From Caecitellus pseudoparvulus (Eukaryota > Bigyra: Bicosoecida): DNA of 64,000 nucleotides. The position numbers and the translations under genes are program-made. The notes beneath the pieces are model-generated. The model made no database searches and was not told the DNA's origin. It worked only from the letters and a program-made list of their open reading frames with translations. The stretch spans positions 620,001 to 684,000 of the forward strand of contig CBFFRQ010000089.1 of the NCBI GenBank assembly GCA_965644315.1, given 5' to 3'. How positions within the stretch are numbered: position 1 is the first letter of the stretch; every line of letters starts with the position of its first letter. Of this stretch, positions 20,596 through 31,541 are shown piece after piece.

Positions 20596-21538
20596 ATGGC
20601 GAACCCCATCGCCCGCTTGGAGAAGGAGGGCATGTCCAAGGACAAGATTGAGGAGTACATGGCTGCATTTGAGTTGTTTGACACTGACCGGTCGGGCGTC
20701 ATCACAACGGCTAAGCTCAAGGCTGTGCTCAACGATCAGTTTGGTAGGCTCTGGCGTCGTTGACGTTGGCTTGGCGGCGCTGGTCATGCTGCACCCTGCT
20801 CGTGTGAGCTCCGCACAGGCCAATCATTCGGGGACGAGGATCTGAAGTACATGCTGAGGCAGTTTGGCGACGACAGCGCCGTGCAGTTTGAGCAGTTCGC
20901 CAAGAGCATGCACAGCAAGATGGCAAACCCTGCTTACAATGAGGCGTTTGCTGACGCGTTTGACCTCTTCGACGTCGGCAAGAAGGGAGAGCTCACCAAG
21001 ACTGAGTTGATCGAGGGCATGAACAAGCTCGGGGAAAAGCTGACTGACGAGGAAGCTGAAGAAATGCTCAAAGTTGCTGCCAAGCGGACAGACTTCGTTA
21101 AGGTCATGTCGCAGGGTGCGGGTGTCGGAGCACCAGCAGCGGCCGCAGGGGGTGCAGCTGCACCTGCGGCCGGAGGGGCTGCTGCAGGCGCCCCACGTGG
21201 GCCAGGGGCTGGCGGAGGGTGAGCTGCTCGCGTTGCAACGTGCCACACTCTGACCCACGCCAGCCACTCACTCTCTTTCGCAGGCCTCGACCCGGTGGCG
21301 GCCCCCGCCCTGGAGGTGGCCCCCGCCCCGGTGGCGGCCCCCGCCCTGGAGGTGGCCCCCGCCCAGGTGGCAGCCCTCGCCCTGGCGGAGGTGGTCCCCG
21401 CCCGAGCCCTCGTCCTGGCGGCGGTCCACGCGGGTGCGTGTGCCCGCCACAGCTCCACTTCGGCAAGCGTCGCACCAACCCAGCCCCCTTTCGCTTCCGT
21501 GCAGACCTCGCCCGGGCATGCCTCGCCCAGGTCGATAA
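20596..21538 (+). CDS. Calmodulin-like EF-hand protein with Pro-Arg-Gly repeat tail
   Basis: The N-terminal 150 residues have the fold pattern of calmodulin or a myosin essential light chain. Exons are 20596-20743, 20819-21218, 21284-21433 and 21505-21538 (introns 20744-20818, 21219-21283 and 21434-21504), giving 243 residues. The two recognisable loops, DTDRSGVITTAK and DVGKKGELTKTE, are poor calcium ligands: the first ends in Lys instead of Glu, and the second lacks acids at positions 3 and 5. Calcium binding may therefore be lost, as in myosin light chains. After an Ala/Gly linker the frame continues through two introns as a repeat of PRPGGG and ends PRPGMPRPGR. The repeat frame is the only one that joins all exons and reaches a stop. 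Confidence 0.75.
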
Positions 21539-21572
21539 GTTGGCAATGCATTGCACGCTGGATACAACAGTG

Positions 21573-23198
21573 TTACTCCTGCACACTTGGGGCGCCCGCC
21601 AGGCGACTGAGCCCAGCCAACCCAGCCTGCACGCGAGGCCGCTTCTTCCCCCGCGGACTGGCAGCTGGTGGCCCAGAAGTGGCGTGCCTTCCCATGACCG
21701 CCCCACGGGCGGGGGCTGCTGCCCCAGTGTGGTGCCGATTATGCCTGGCAACCTCAGCAGCTGCCTGTGCAGGCAGCACGGTGAGCAGTGGGTACTCGCC
21801 CTTCAGGAAAGGGTGTTGCAAGGCTTGCAAAGGGGTCAAACGGTGCCTTGCATCCAGTGCCAGGCACCCCCCGAGGAAACTGGCAAAATGCTGCTGGGCA
21901 GCGCCGCCACCCAGCAAGCAGCGCACTGCTGATGCGGCGTGGCTACTTGTCCCAAAGGCACTGCTCGAGCCTGCTCCAGCACTGGCCGAAGCTCGGTACT
22001 GCTGCCTCATGCTCGCAAGGTCAGCGAGCCCTGCAACAGACCCCACCGCTGCTGTGCCTGCCGGCAAGCGATCTGGGAACGAGGCACGTTGAGCCATGTG
22101 CGCAGGGAAGGGCCCAAGCAGCTGGTGGATGATGTGCACTGCGTCGGGCGCAGTTTCCGCATCCACCACCCGAACCCCCGTCGCGAGTTCAAGGAGGACT
22201 ATGCCCAGGCTCCACATGTCCACCGCAGGACCAAAGCCAGGAATGCCCAGCAACACCTCCGGTGCTCGGTACCCCAGCGCCTGCAGCTCATACTTGCCAT
22301 GGTACGCCTCTGTGTCACAAAATCTGATAGCATTCCCCAAGTCCACAAGTTTCACACTGCCAAGAGGCGGCGGGGTGGAGGGTCCCAGGGCCTGTTGTGT
22401 GGCAGCTCCATCCAAGCTTACAGAGCCCCTTGAAACGCTGGCATCCACAGGGCTGCAGCTCATGACGTTGGCTGGCTTGATGTCAGCATGGATCATGCCC
22501 GCACGGTGCACCTCAGCAAGCCCCTGAGTGCACTGCAGTGCAACCGTCAGCAGCTGCTCCGGCTTGCACCGTCCGAAAACGCACGAGTCGCCGCTGCCTG
22601 GTGCGCCGCCAGACATGTGGAAGAGCTCCGGCAGAGGCTGGCCGAGCAGGTCGAATACCAGGCAAAGGTGGCCATCTTGCATGAACCGATCTCTGCAGCT
22701 CACCACCCGTGTTGCCTGGCCGCCTTGGCCGGAGTGTACCCGGCTGACGTTCAAGTGCTCCTGCTCCCCAATGCCGACAAACTGCGCCTCAATGGTCTTT
22801 ATCGCCACCGGCTCCTGCTGACAGAAGAAGTCTGTGGCACTGTTCATACAAAAATGCGCCTGATCGGTGAGAAAAAGGGCCGCCACGCACGTAGCGGAGC
22901 GTTGGGAGACTCACCGCACCATTGTGCTGAAGCCACCCCTGCCAATTACAGCATCCGCTCGATAACGCCCAGCCCACAGCGCATCTGCCTGGTTGGAAGA
23001 CTCAGATGTCTTATCCCGCACACTCTCGTATAGCTCACGAAGCCCGCATGTCATCCGCCGAAGCACGTTGCCCTGCGCGCAAACAGCAACCTTCAAACAC
23101 TCTGAAACGCAAGTGAAACGATAGGCAAGGCGCACACCCACGTTGCCAATCACAGGCCACGTTTCCTCAGGCCTGGCTTCAGGGTGCTGAAACGCCAT
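21573..23198 (-). CDS. CMGC-family protein kinase (SRPK/DYRK-like)
   Basis: This is a Ser/Thr protein kinase of 494 predicted residues. Exons are 23154-23198, 22920-23072 and 21573-22859 (introns 23073-23153 and 22860-22919). The glycine loop is VIGRGGFSTM, the catalytic lysine is in PVAIKTIEA, the catalytic loop is HADIKPANVM (HAD in place of HRD) and the magnesium loop is VDLGNAIRF (DLG). Then come LGYRAPEVLLG and VDMWSLGIVLLE, with the tyrosine-containing activation loop YHGKYELQALGYRAPE. The DLGNA form and CMGC-like activation loop favour SRPK or DYRK relatives. The C-terminus is low complexity with an NLS-like RGKKRPR. The first exon is inferred from an in-frame intron and is the least certain part. 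Confidence 0.8.
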
Positions 23199-23695
23199 GC
23201 AGTCTGGCCAGTGCAGCGGTCCCTCTCTGCTTCAAAGTTGCTCCTTGGCCAGTCCCACCTGCTCTCTGCCAAACGTGCACCCGGCCAGCATGTCCCAGCT
23301 CCAAACAGGGCAACAAATGAGGTTTTGGGGCAGGACGGCAAAGGATGCCTATCACCCCAGCAGTTGAACCTACCTGACAGTGCCACGTGAATCGATGAAG
23401 GCCCTTCAATTGTGTGGCCGATGCTTCAGCCCACCTCGATTCAGAATGAAACGCCATGCACTCCCATCTGCTGCGCAGAGAGTCAGACTTCATCATGAAG
23501 CAGTGTCCAGAACCCAGCAAAATCCAAACACTGTCAAACTCAGTTGCCAGGGATTCCATGCCTTGGCACAAACGCCACACCACACAACACAGCGCCCCAA
23601 CAGTGTGCACCTGGCGTTTCGCACACACCACTGACGGACACCCTCCCTCGCTCTTTCACAACGCACTTCAAGCCGACACCCACATCCAATCACCC

Positions 23696-24619
23696 ATGGC
23701 GTCAACTTGGAGCGAGCTGAAAGCTGAGGGCAACAAGGCGTACTCAGAAGGCGACTTGGACACCGCCGTCGCCAAGTACACAGCGGCGCTGCAAACGGAC
23801 GTCGCACCGGCTGACCGCGCGACTCTTCTCTGCAACCGCGCCCAGTGCTTCCTGAAGCAAGACAAGTTCTCGGAGGCCATCGAAGACTGCACTGCGTGCC
23901 TTGCCGTCGCACCTGAGAACGTGAAGGCGCTTTTTCGACGGTAGGTCCGCCAGCCACGCGACGTGTGAGTCCCACAAGCACCCCCCTCCCCCTAACTTCC
24001 AGAGCCGTGGCGTACGAGCAGAGTGGCAAGAAAGAAGAGGCTGGGCAAGACTACGATGCGGTGCTTGGCCATAACCCCACGATCCAAGATGCTGTTGCGG
24101 GCTTCAAGAGGTAAGCTGTGAACGCAATGCCACACTTTAGTCCACTGTAAAAAGGGAACAATACCCTCCGTGCTTCACAGGTGCACTGGGCGCGAGTGGC
24201 GCCTTCCTCCTTCGGAGAAGAAATCTGGCGGAGGCAGGCGCCAGCTGACTGCTGAGGACATGGCAGCCATCAGTGAGGTTGAAGGCCGAGTCAAGGAAGT
24301 CGCTCGCCAAAAGCGGCAGGCTCAAGACAAGCTCATGAGTGCCCAGCGGGAGAAGCGAGGTGCAGAGCTCATGGCAAAAGTTCTCAGTGAAACCCCCGCT
24401 GATCAGAAAGTGTACCGCAGCGTCGGGAAGGTCTTCATGGCCAGGCCAAGGCCCCAGGTGCAGACCTGGCTCGATGCGCGCCTCTCCTCGTGCGACTCTC
24501 GCATGAAGGTATGCACCAGCACCCTGGAGTACTTGAAAAAGCAAGAAGGCGAGGCTGACGCAGCCTTCCTCGAGCTCATCAAGGGGTTCAACGGTGGCCG
24601 CATGCCAGCCAGAGGGTGA
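23696..24619 (+). CDS. TPR-prefoldin fusion protein
   Basis: Two chaperone-related modules lie in one 263-residue protein. Exons are 23696-23940, 24003-24110 and 24181-24619 (introns 23941-24002 and 24111-24180), and all phases agree. Residues about 5-110 are TPR repeats of the Hsp70/Hsp90 co-chaperone type (LKAEGNKAYSEGDLDTAVAK, LLCNRAQCFLKQDKFSEAI). The C-terminal part reads as a beta-class prefoldin subunit: a coiled coil, then KVYRSVGKVFMARP and a second coiled coil, which is closest to prefoldin subunit 1. A role linking Hsp70/90 to tubulin or actin folding is an inference. Confidence 0.8.
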
Positions 24620-25384
24620 CCAAACTCAGCTTACAATGCACAACGTACTGTGACGGAGGTTGACTTCCTTTCCCGAACATTACCGTCAGAAGTGCAGAAA
24701 ATACCTTTCACAAAACCAGCTGTATGGAGCCAACGTCGCAATGCACCCCAAATCAAGCCCTGAATGACCTCGCCAACTTCCTAAACGCACACAGCATCCC
24801 GGTCTGCCACTGCCCCCTCATGCCACAAGGTGTCTACGGAGCAAGCACATGTTTCATCCGATTGGCCCAGCCGAGCATCACCACAGGAAATGACAGTGGC
24901 AAGCATGCATGCGAAACAGCAACGTCGGCTTCAGCGAGTGTCAAATACAGTGCCCAAGTCATCCACAAAGCCAACCCACTTCCGGGATGCGAGAAACCTG
25001 TCGGTCAGTGCAAAAGGCTTCCAACGCGTGCAGGGTCAGAAGCTCAAAACAAACGCAATGTACTTGTACAGACAGCACGCCCCTCGACACTGTTGGTAGA
25101 TCTCTGACGAACAGGATGAAAGAACCTGGCCGTGCAGCGTACCTGGAAAGTCTTGAAGTGTATCAACTTCCAACAGATTCGGAACCCTTTGAAACTAAAG
25201 CATAAAAGTGACATGAAAGGCGCAACATAGGTTTCGCCGGAAACGACAATGAAGATGTGATCCTATGAGCGGCGATTAGCAATTCCCCTCAGCATGGGTC
25301 GCAAGCAGGCGCCGGTTTCTTGATGTTCCACTTGCCTAGACGAAGCATGCGAGGGTTGATCCTAAATCTTACTTTTGGGCAAGA

Positions 25385-26230
25385 TCATTTGGCCAGACAT
25401 AGTACAGTATCGTTGGGTTGGGTTTGGACACAGAAAGGATTGGACGCATGGATGGGCTCGTGACATTGTAATCGATTCTGGACACACTCCCATGCATTGT
25501 AATTATCGCCGCTGGACTTGGAGCGCACACTCTTGCGTGCCTGAGGGTGAGCAGAATGGCCTGCCAATAGTTTAGGGCAGCCTCCTGCTTTGTGTCCACT
25601 TGCCCTGCACCACGCACACGTGTACTGGTATCCCCGCTTGGCGCCGCCGGCGCATTGAGGAGAGCTAGCCGCAGACGTCGCCGGCGAAGAGTCGATGGAA
25701 GCAGCCGCACCTTCATCATCAATTGGGGCGAAACCCTTTGTGATTTGCCCTTGAGTCAAGTACGGCATGATTGCAGCCGATAGCAAACCGCCGGGGCACA
25801 CAACGTCGTTGAGAGACGTTGTGTGCCACAGGTACCCATCTGCCCTCAGTTCAGCTGTCATTGCAAGCTCCTCAGGCTCTGGGTTACCCTTTCCTACCTC
25901 CCCAGCTGCCTGTATGATCGCCAGCTCCGTCTTGTTCCCCGTGGTGCGCCACTTGGACAGATCTGAGTTGGACGGTGTGGGCTGCCCACGAAGTCTGAAC
26001 GGCTTTGAACTGCAAACAACAGCGTCCCTGGCCGAATGGCCCAGAGTGCTATTGAAGCACTCCAACTAGACCTCAGCAGTGAAGTCAGACGTTCCCGGGG
26101 CAGCACCCTTGCTGTTTTGGGGGCTTGCAAGTGCCTGTGCAGATTCCATTTCCGCACGCACCTTCTCCAGAGCTCGTAGAATTGCTCTGCGACGCTCCGG
26201 CATGCGCCCTTTCTCTGAAGCACCAAGCTG
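25385..26230 (-). pseudogene. Interrupted ORF with CCHC zinc knuckle
   Basis: A minus-strand frame runs through most of this interval and is broken by one in-frame TAG at 26066-26068. Upstream of the stop it encodes a basic helical stretch (MPERRRAILRALEKVRAE). Downstream it ends with a C-x2-C-x4-H-x4-C zinc knuckle (CAWCRASGHKAGGC), of the type found in retroelement Gag proteins and in cellular RNA-binding proteins. No reverse transcriptase, integrase or terminal repeat was seen nearby, so a mobile-element origin is only a possibility. Base composition is intermediate between the island and the flanking genes. Confidence 0.35.
25795..25827. repeat. Perfect 13-bp inverted repeat
   Basis: GGCACACAACGTC and its exact reverse complement are separated by seven bases. 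It lies inside the zinc-knuckle frame and would form a strong hairpin. Confidence 0.8.
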
Positions 26231-28794
26231 GTGCCCTGTCCATGCGCAAGGCGTGACAGTTACATATCACATCATAATGTGTGGTGAGATAGTGGCGGTG
26301 CAGTGAGCCGATGGCTCAAACGCCACCACGCCAAGGATGGAAGCAGACTACAAGCATCCGATCCACACTGCTCAACTCACTGGCACGATGATGATTGAGT
26401 ATTTGAGCGCAGAATGAAGAAAATGCACAAGATATTTAGCCTAGGTAAATTTTGATGTAAATAGAGACAAAAAACTGGACATTTCGATAAATTTGTGATT
26501 GCCAAGATTGGACAATAGCGGGCCCTTTTGTCCACAACTACCCTACGATACTGTATTAAACGCACAATGCATGTCCTCTTGTGTCAGTCGCGAACCGGAA
26601 ACTCATTCAGAAAACCTCGAAGATCGCCATTCAATCAGACAGACAAATTGGTTCAAGTAAGGCAATGCGGACAGCCGGTCTACGGAATCTGCCTTTTGTG
26701 TAAGCGAACAACAGTCTTTCTATAACACAACAACACATCACCTTATTCTTTCAAAAATTCTTAAGATAAAGCTGCACCAGAGACAGAATATGCAGAAAGG
26801 GTTTCTTGAGGACCGTTGCGTGTAAAACTTGAAACGCATTCAGAGCCGCTGTGAAAGTTGGATTGCAACGTTTTCAACTCACAGAGGCACTCAGATCAAG
26901 TGTTGGGGCCCTTGTGGAAGGTTTCATGCACACTGTTCTTTGGACAAGAATCTGTGAGCATTGTGCATTTCCACAAAGCGCACTTAAAACAGTGTACCCT
27001 TGTTGCTTGGATCCGCTGGCGGCCTGGAAACGCATGTACACACATAGCGGCCAGCCGAGGAGAAACCACAAACGAGGATTGTCGAGCATTTACGAAAGGA
27101 ACCCGTGTCCGTTTGACACGGCAGCATGTCAAGGCTTCGTGAGCGTTGACGGTTTTGCTTTTCTATCGCATGGCAGAGATGCAACACGCCAAATAACCGC
27201 AAAATGTATGATTGCCTTGTGTTAGGTCTTCCTTGCATTGCATCTTCCAAAAATTGTGGCTTCCTGGATAAATCTGTACATGCACAGCACTTGAGAGCAC
27301 CTACCGCGGAACAACATGAAGCAGTCCATGCACTCTCCGATGGAAAACAGTTTCATGACACTGTGGTTCACAACATTTTTCCTTGACAAGCAAACGTGAC
27401 AATCCTTTTACACATCAAAGTGTCAAGTGCTCTGTCGACTTCTCAAGACCTTATGGCATACACTTGACTTTGAGCACTGTTGTCACTCTCTGCCCAAACC
27501 TCCGCAGCTCAAAATGAAAACCCACAGCTAGCTTTTCCGGAGTGAAGTAAATGCTACTCTGTGTAATTTCCACCCACCGGTGCTGTACAAAGTGTTCAAA
27601 CCGTGCTTGTTTCTGTTTTGTTGCTTGACTCCATGCGTGCACTTCCGCGATTTGGACGACGAGCGGCACACAAAGTCCACGGTTGCATTCAGACAACCTC
27701 TGCCCGATTCTAGACAAGATGTAGAATGGCATAAGGTGAGAGAGGCGCATGTCGGCGTGTACTGGTACCGAAATGATTCCTTCCACAGTTGATCATGATA
27801 CAAACGTTGGGGATCTCCTTTGTTGCAGTATGAATGGTTCTTCTGCTTGTTAGATGGAAGCACTCTCTGGGATTGCCATGCTTGCACAGCAGGCTGTCCG
27901 AATCGATGTGGAAGGGCGATGTTCCTGCAGGAGACGCCAAATTTGCATTCGATGCACTTTTGCTGCGTTGATGGAGTCAAGTTGGGTTTTTTGTGTTTGG
28001 CTTACGTGCATTTTTGGCTGCTGAACGCGTTGTTTGTCCGTGGAAAGACTTGTCCAATCTTGTTCGTATTTTCCGTGTTTTTATGCTTGTCTCGGTTCAT
28101 GGCATTGCACGACATATGCCACAGTGGGAAAAATTGAGTGCTTCTGATTCATCGTTTCGTGTTCTAACCTCTGGTTCGCACGTATGAGTTTAAGCACTGC
28201 AAGACTTGGAGGTTTGAGGATATTTTCGGTTCTTCTTGCTGCATCCTTCTTGTTCTGGGGGGAAGTATGCTTCACTGGGGGGCTTCAAATCAATGTATCT
28301 CCTTCTGAGATGACATGCATGTTTGTTGCTCTCAAGCCCCTTTGAACGGTTGCGCAGTTCTGTCTGCCTTGAGAGGGCTTGAGTGGGAACTGCGTTTGTC
28401 TGGTACAAGATGACTCAAAGGTCCTAGTCTTGTCTGTGATCACGTGTGTTGTGTGAGTTAAGGCTTCTACTGGCCTGCTCATTCTGATGCTGGCATTGGA
28501 GCAGTCAGAGGCTGAGTCAGACAGTGACGGGGGAATCGTGTAAATCCGGCGGATTCCCTGATTGCTCGTTTGCAAGTTGTGTCGATTGTGTTTCGCGTGA
28601 GAGACCTGTCGCCCTGAATCACAGGCTGCCACTTATGCGTGGAGTAGTCATTAACTTTCAAAACCTTATGACTCCTTATTCTAAGTCCGCATCGTCATCC
28701 CGGTGGGAAATTCTCACGCCTTAACCTTACAAAAAGCAACCGTTTCTGAAAGAATGTGGTCTGCAAGGTGGGCAGGTGCATTGTTCACACCATT

Positions 28795-31383
28795 ATGGCG
28801 TCTACATCAGTTCCTGCGCCTTCTGAGGCTGCCGAGGATGTGTTTGGGGGCGAGGAGTCCAGAGGCAAGGCAGACGGCTCTGTTGCTTCTGGGGATGGCA
28901 AGCGGAAGCGAAGGGCGAGGCGTCGAAAGCGCAAGGGAAAATGGGAGCGGGTGGGTACAGATGTGATTTCAGTTCAAGACGAGGTGCCAGCGGTGTCCAC
29001 AAGTCAAGCGGTGACGAAGCCAGTTCGGCGTGGTAGTGCGAGCAACGCCGGCGAAACGCCGCGGGGCATCGACGCGATCGGGACTCTGAGCCGGCTCCTG
29101 CAGCAGCGAAGATCATTGCCCGAGTTAGAAGCACGCAACATCATTCAAGGTGAGCCGCGAGTGTGCTTGTTTGGATCCAGTCAGGTTGCAGGCCCCCGCG
29201 TGTTTGCCCGCTTCACAGCTCACAGTCTGAAGCAGCAGATGAGGGTTGCCAGCACACACCTTGGGCGGAAACTGAGATCTCGGCCTGGAATGAGGGGGCT
29301 TATGAAGAAGGGTTTCTTGAAGGAGGACCCGACGAATCCGACGGGAATCCGGCGAGCGCGTGCAGCGGTGCTGCAGCATCATGGTAAGGACACGCTGCAT
29401 CGCCGGCTTCGGAACCGCCGGTCTCGGCACCAGCTTGTGGAGCTGGGCATTGTGAAGCCCCTAGACACGAGTCCAGCCTCAAGTGAGCTGTCTTCTGCAG
29501 CTATCTCCAGGTCGAGCTCCCCCCGTGCGTTCGCGCAAGCTCAGCTTGACCAGGCGCTGCGCGCTCGGCCGCCCGTGTCAGAGTTGCTGCAGGCAGGGCT
29601 GTTGCACGCTGACACGGTGCTGTGGAGCCCCCTGGAGACAGAGTGGCAGGCTCCAGCTAACGTCGCTTTGCCACCCCCTGCAGCCCGCAATTGCCACTCG
29701 CTGTCCGAGGTGAACGGCCAGGTGCTGCTGGTGGCAGGGTACGCTGCGCCAGAGTGCAGTTGCATGCCGTACTTGTTGGATGTTGACAACGCAACATGGA
29801 GCACCAGCATCCCCATGGCTCCTCCTAAGCTTCCATCGCATGACATTACCCCACCAGCTCTCCGTGCTAGGCATGCCTCCGATGCCTTGGATGAGGGTTT
29901 CAAGGGTGCCCGCCGGTGGTGGTCAGCGCCAAGCAATTTCGACAGGTGCGGCAGCGCTGCCGCCGGGAAGCGGGTCGGGAACTTGGCCGAATGGCCAACA
30001 GTTCTCCCAGCTCCAAGGTACGCGCACTCCTGCATTTCATGCTGTGGTTTGTTGTTGGTGTGTGGAGGGTATGGCGACCGTCGGTGGCTGAACGATGTGT
30101 GGCTGTATGACCCTGCCAATAGTTGCTGGTGTCCCGGGAACGTGTGGTCTGCAGTGTTGGGGGTGCTCGAGGACCATGATCGTGCAAGCGGCCGTGTGGG
30201 GGGTGGCTCGGCGGGAGTCTCTGACATTCCGCCAGCTCAGGTTGGGCCTTGGCGAGACGTGCAGGTGTCAACTGAGCTTCCTGCGCCTCGCGCTGCACAC
30301 TCCATGGTCGCGTTGCCTGTACGGGCATGGTCAGAGGCGTTGGCAGCAGCTAGCGGGGACTGTGCCGATGGCGCAGGGGCAGTGCAGGGCGGGCGGGAGG
30401 AGCTGTGCGGTGTTCTGTTCGGTGGCAACGATGGTGCTGGCCTGTTTAACGACGTGTGGCTTTTGAGGGAAGTTCCACAGGTCAAGGAGCTCGCAGCGGC
30501 CAGCATGTCCATGCACACCCCACTGGCATGGAGCAAGCCTGTGGTGGTGGGGGGTGCTCCTGCGCCAAGGGCGGGCCACTCGGCAGTGTTGCATGGCAGC
30601 ACGATGGTGGTGTTTGGCGGTAGCCGAGGGTTTGGCACACCAGCATTCAATGACCTGCACATGCTGGATGTGGGGAACATTCAGCCGTGGGCAGAGGGAG
30701 ATGAAGGGGGTGCAGAGTGCATGGTGTTCTGGTACACGCCCACCGTATCAGGGAAGGCCCCGAGTGCGCGCGCCGGGCACGCTGCCTGTGTCGTGGGCCA
30801 CAACATGCTGGTGATAGGCGGCAGCGACGCACGTCGTTCCTACAATGATTTGTATGTGTTTGATTGCACGGCACACGCTTGGTCTCGCCCGGCAGTGTCG
30901 GGGCCACGGCCCTGTCCTCGGGCAGGGCATGCGGTGACCGCGGTGGGGGACACCGTTGTGTTGTTTGGGGGAGCGGATGGCGAAGGCAACCTGCTTGGAG
31001 ACGCACACATCATGGAGACGGATTTCCTGCTGCGCACCTTGCCGATGGAGGGTCCTTTGCCGTCCTCTGTGCGCAGTGCGGGCGGTGGTGGCAGCAGCAC
31101 AGCAGCGTCCTCCCGAGGAAGGAGCGGCAGCGCCACCACGGTCAGGTCTTCACACCAAGCCACTCCAGCAGCAGTGCCTGCCTCGACAGGCCCAGGTATT
31201 GGAGAGCAAAGCGAGCCGCTTGACGCTGCGCGGCCTGATGACCGGCCTTCGGCGAAGGCTGCCTTGCAAGCGTTTGCAGAGAGGTGGGATGCAAAGTGGG
31301 GGGCGTTGCAGTCTCACGTGGCAGCCTTGCGCGAGGAGCAGGCTGAAGAGTTGCGCGCCTTGATGAAGGCGCTGGGTGAGTGA
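28795..31383 (+). CDS. RPEL-repeat and kelch-repeat protein
   Basis: The protein is 839 residues after removing a proposed in-frame intron at 29150-29218. After a basic N-terminus (KRKRRARRRKRK) there are four RPEL-like motifs, which in other proteins bind G-actin: LLQQRRSLPELEARNII, LGRKLRSRPGMRGLMKKGF, LHRRLRNRRSRHQLVELGI and LDQALRARPPVSELLQAGL. Then come at least five kelch blades, recognisable from PAPRYAHSCI..LLLVCGGYGD, APRAGHSAVL..MVVFGG, ARAGHAACVV..LVIGGSD and PRAGHAVTAV..VVLFGGAD. The C-terminus is a short coiled coil. Actin sensing or scaffolding is an inference. This is the first gene after the A+T-rich island. Confidence 0.8.
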   Translation: MASTSVPAPSEAAEDVFGGEESRGKADGSVASGDGKRKRRARRRKRKGKWERVGTDVISVQDEVPAVSTSQAVTKPVRRGSASNAGETPRGIDAIGTLSRLLQQRRSLPELEARNIIQGEPRVCLFGSSQVAGPRVFARFTAHSLKQQMRVASTHLGRKLRSRPGMRGLMKKGFLKEDPTNPTGIRRARAAVLQHHGKDTLHRRLRNRRSRHQLVELGIVKPLDTSPASSELSSAAISRSSSPRAFAQAQLDQALRARPPVSELLQAGLLHADTVLWSPLETEWQAPANVALPPPAARNCHSLSEVNGQVLLVAGYAAPECSCMPYLLDVDNATWSTSIPMAPPKLPSHDITPPALRARHASDALDEGFKGARRWWSAPSNFDRCGSAAAGKRVGNLAEWPTVLPAPRYAHSCISCCGLLLVCGGYGDRRWLNDVWLYDPANSCWCPGNVWSAVLGVLEDHDRASGRVGGGSAGVSDIPPAQVGPWRDVQVSTELPAPRAAHSMVALPVRAWSEALAAASGDCADGAGAVQGGREELCGVLFGGNDGAGLFNDVWLLREVPQVKELAAASMSMHTPLAWSKPVVVGGAPAPRAGHSAVLHGSTMVVFGGSRGFGTPAFNDLHMLDVGNIQPWAEGDEGGAECMVFWYTPTVSGKAPSARAGHAACVVGHNMLVIGGSDARRSYNDLYVFDCTAHAWSRPAVSGPRPCPRAGHAVTAVGDTVVLFGGADGEGNLLGDAHIMETDFLLRTLPMEGPLPSSVRSAGGGGSSTAASSRGRSGSATTVRSSHQATPAAVPASTGPGIGEQSEPLDAARPDDRPSAKAALQAFAERWDAKWGALQSHVAALREEQAEELRALMKALGE

Positions 31384-31541
31384 ATGGGAGGTCTGCAGCG
31401 GGGCATCGAGGAGGCAGCGAGTAATACACGCACGTTGCAACTCCCTGCACACAGGCGCGCAGAGAGCCAATACAGACACTTTTCACTCCCACAACGGACC
31501 TTCGCCAGCATGCTCACTTGCTCTCGCAGCCCTGCATCATC

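Larger units (their letters stand above)
24620..28794. other. A+T-richer gene-poor island
   Basis: About 4.2 kb without a convincing gene, and visibly richer in A+T than the flanks; for example, only 19 of the 60 bases at 26401-26460 are G or C. Short ORFs occur on both strands, but none shows a domain, intron pattern or codon bias like its neighbours. The single exception is the interrupted zinc-knuckle ORF described separately. No telomere-like, satellite or tandem repeat is obvious by eye. Confidence 0.6.

Noticed and set aside
21284-21433. Short tandem repeat resembling a CRISPR-like or satellite array
   Set aside because: It is in-frame coding for PRPGGG units of the EF-hand protein tail.
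22152-22161. TTTCCGCA on the plus strand inside the kinase gene
   Set aside because: It is antisense to the gene and within conserved coding sequence, so probably chance.
27451-27980. Minus-strand ORFs of 111 and 150 codons in the A+T-rich island
   Set aside because: They overlap each other in different frames, and neither has a recognisable domain or homologue-like pattern.
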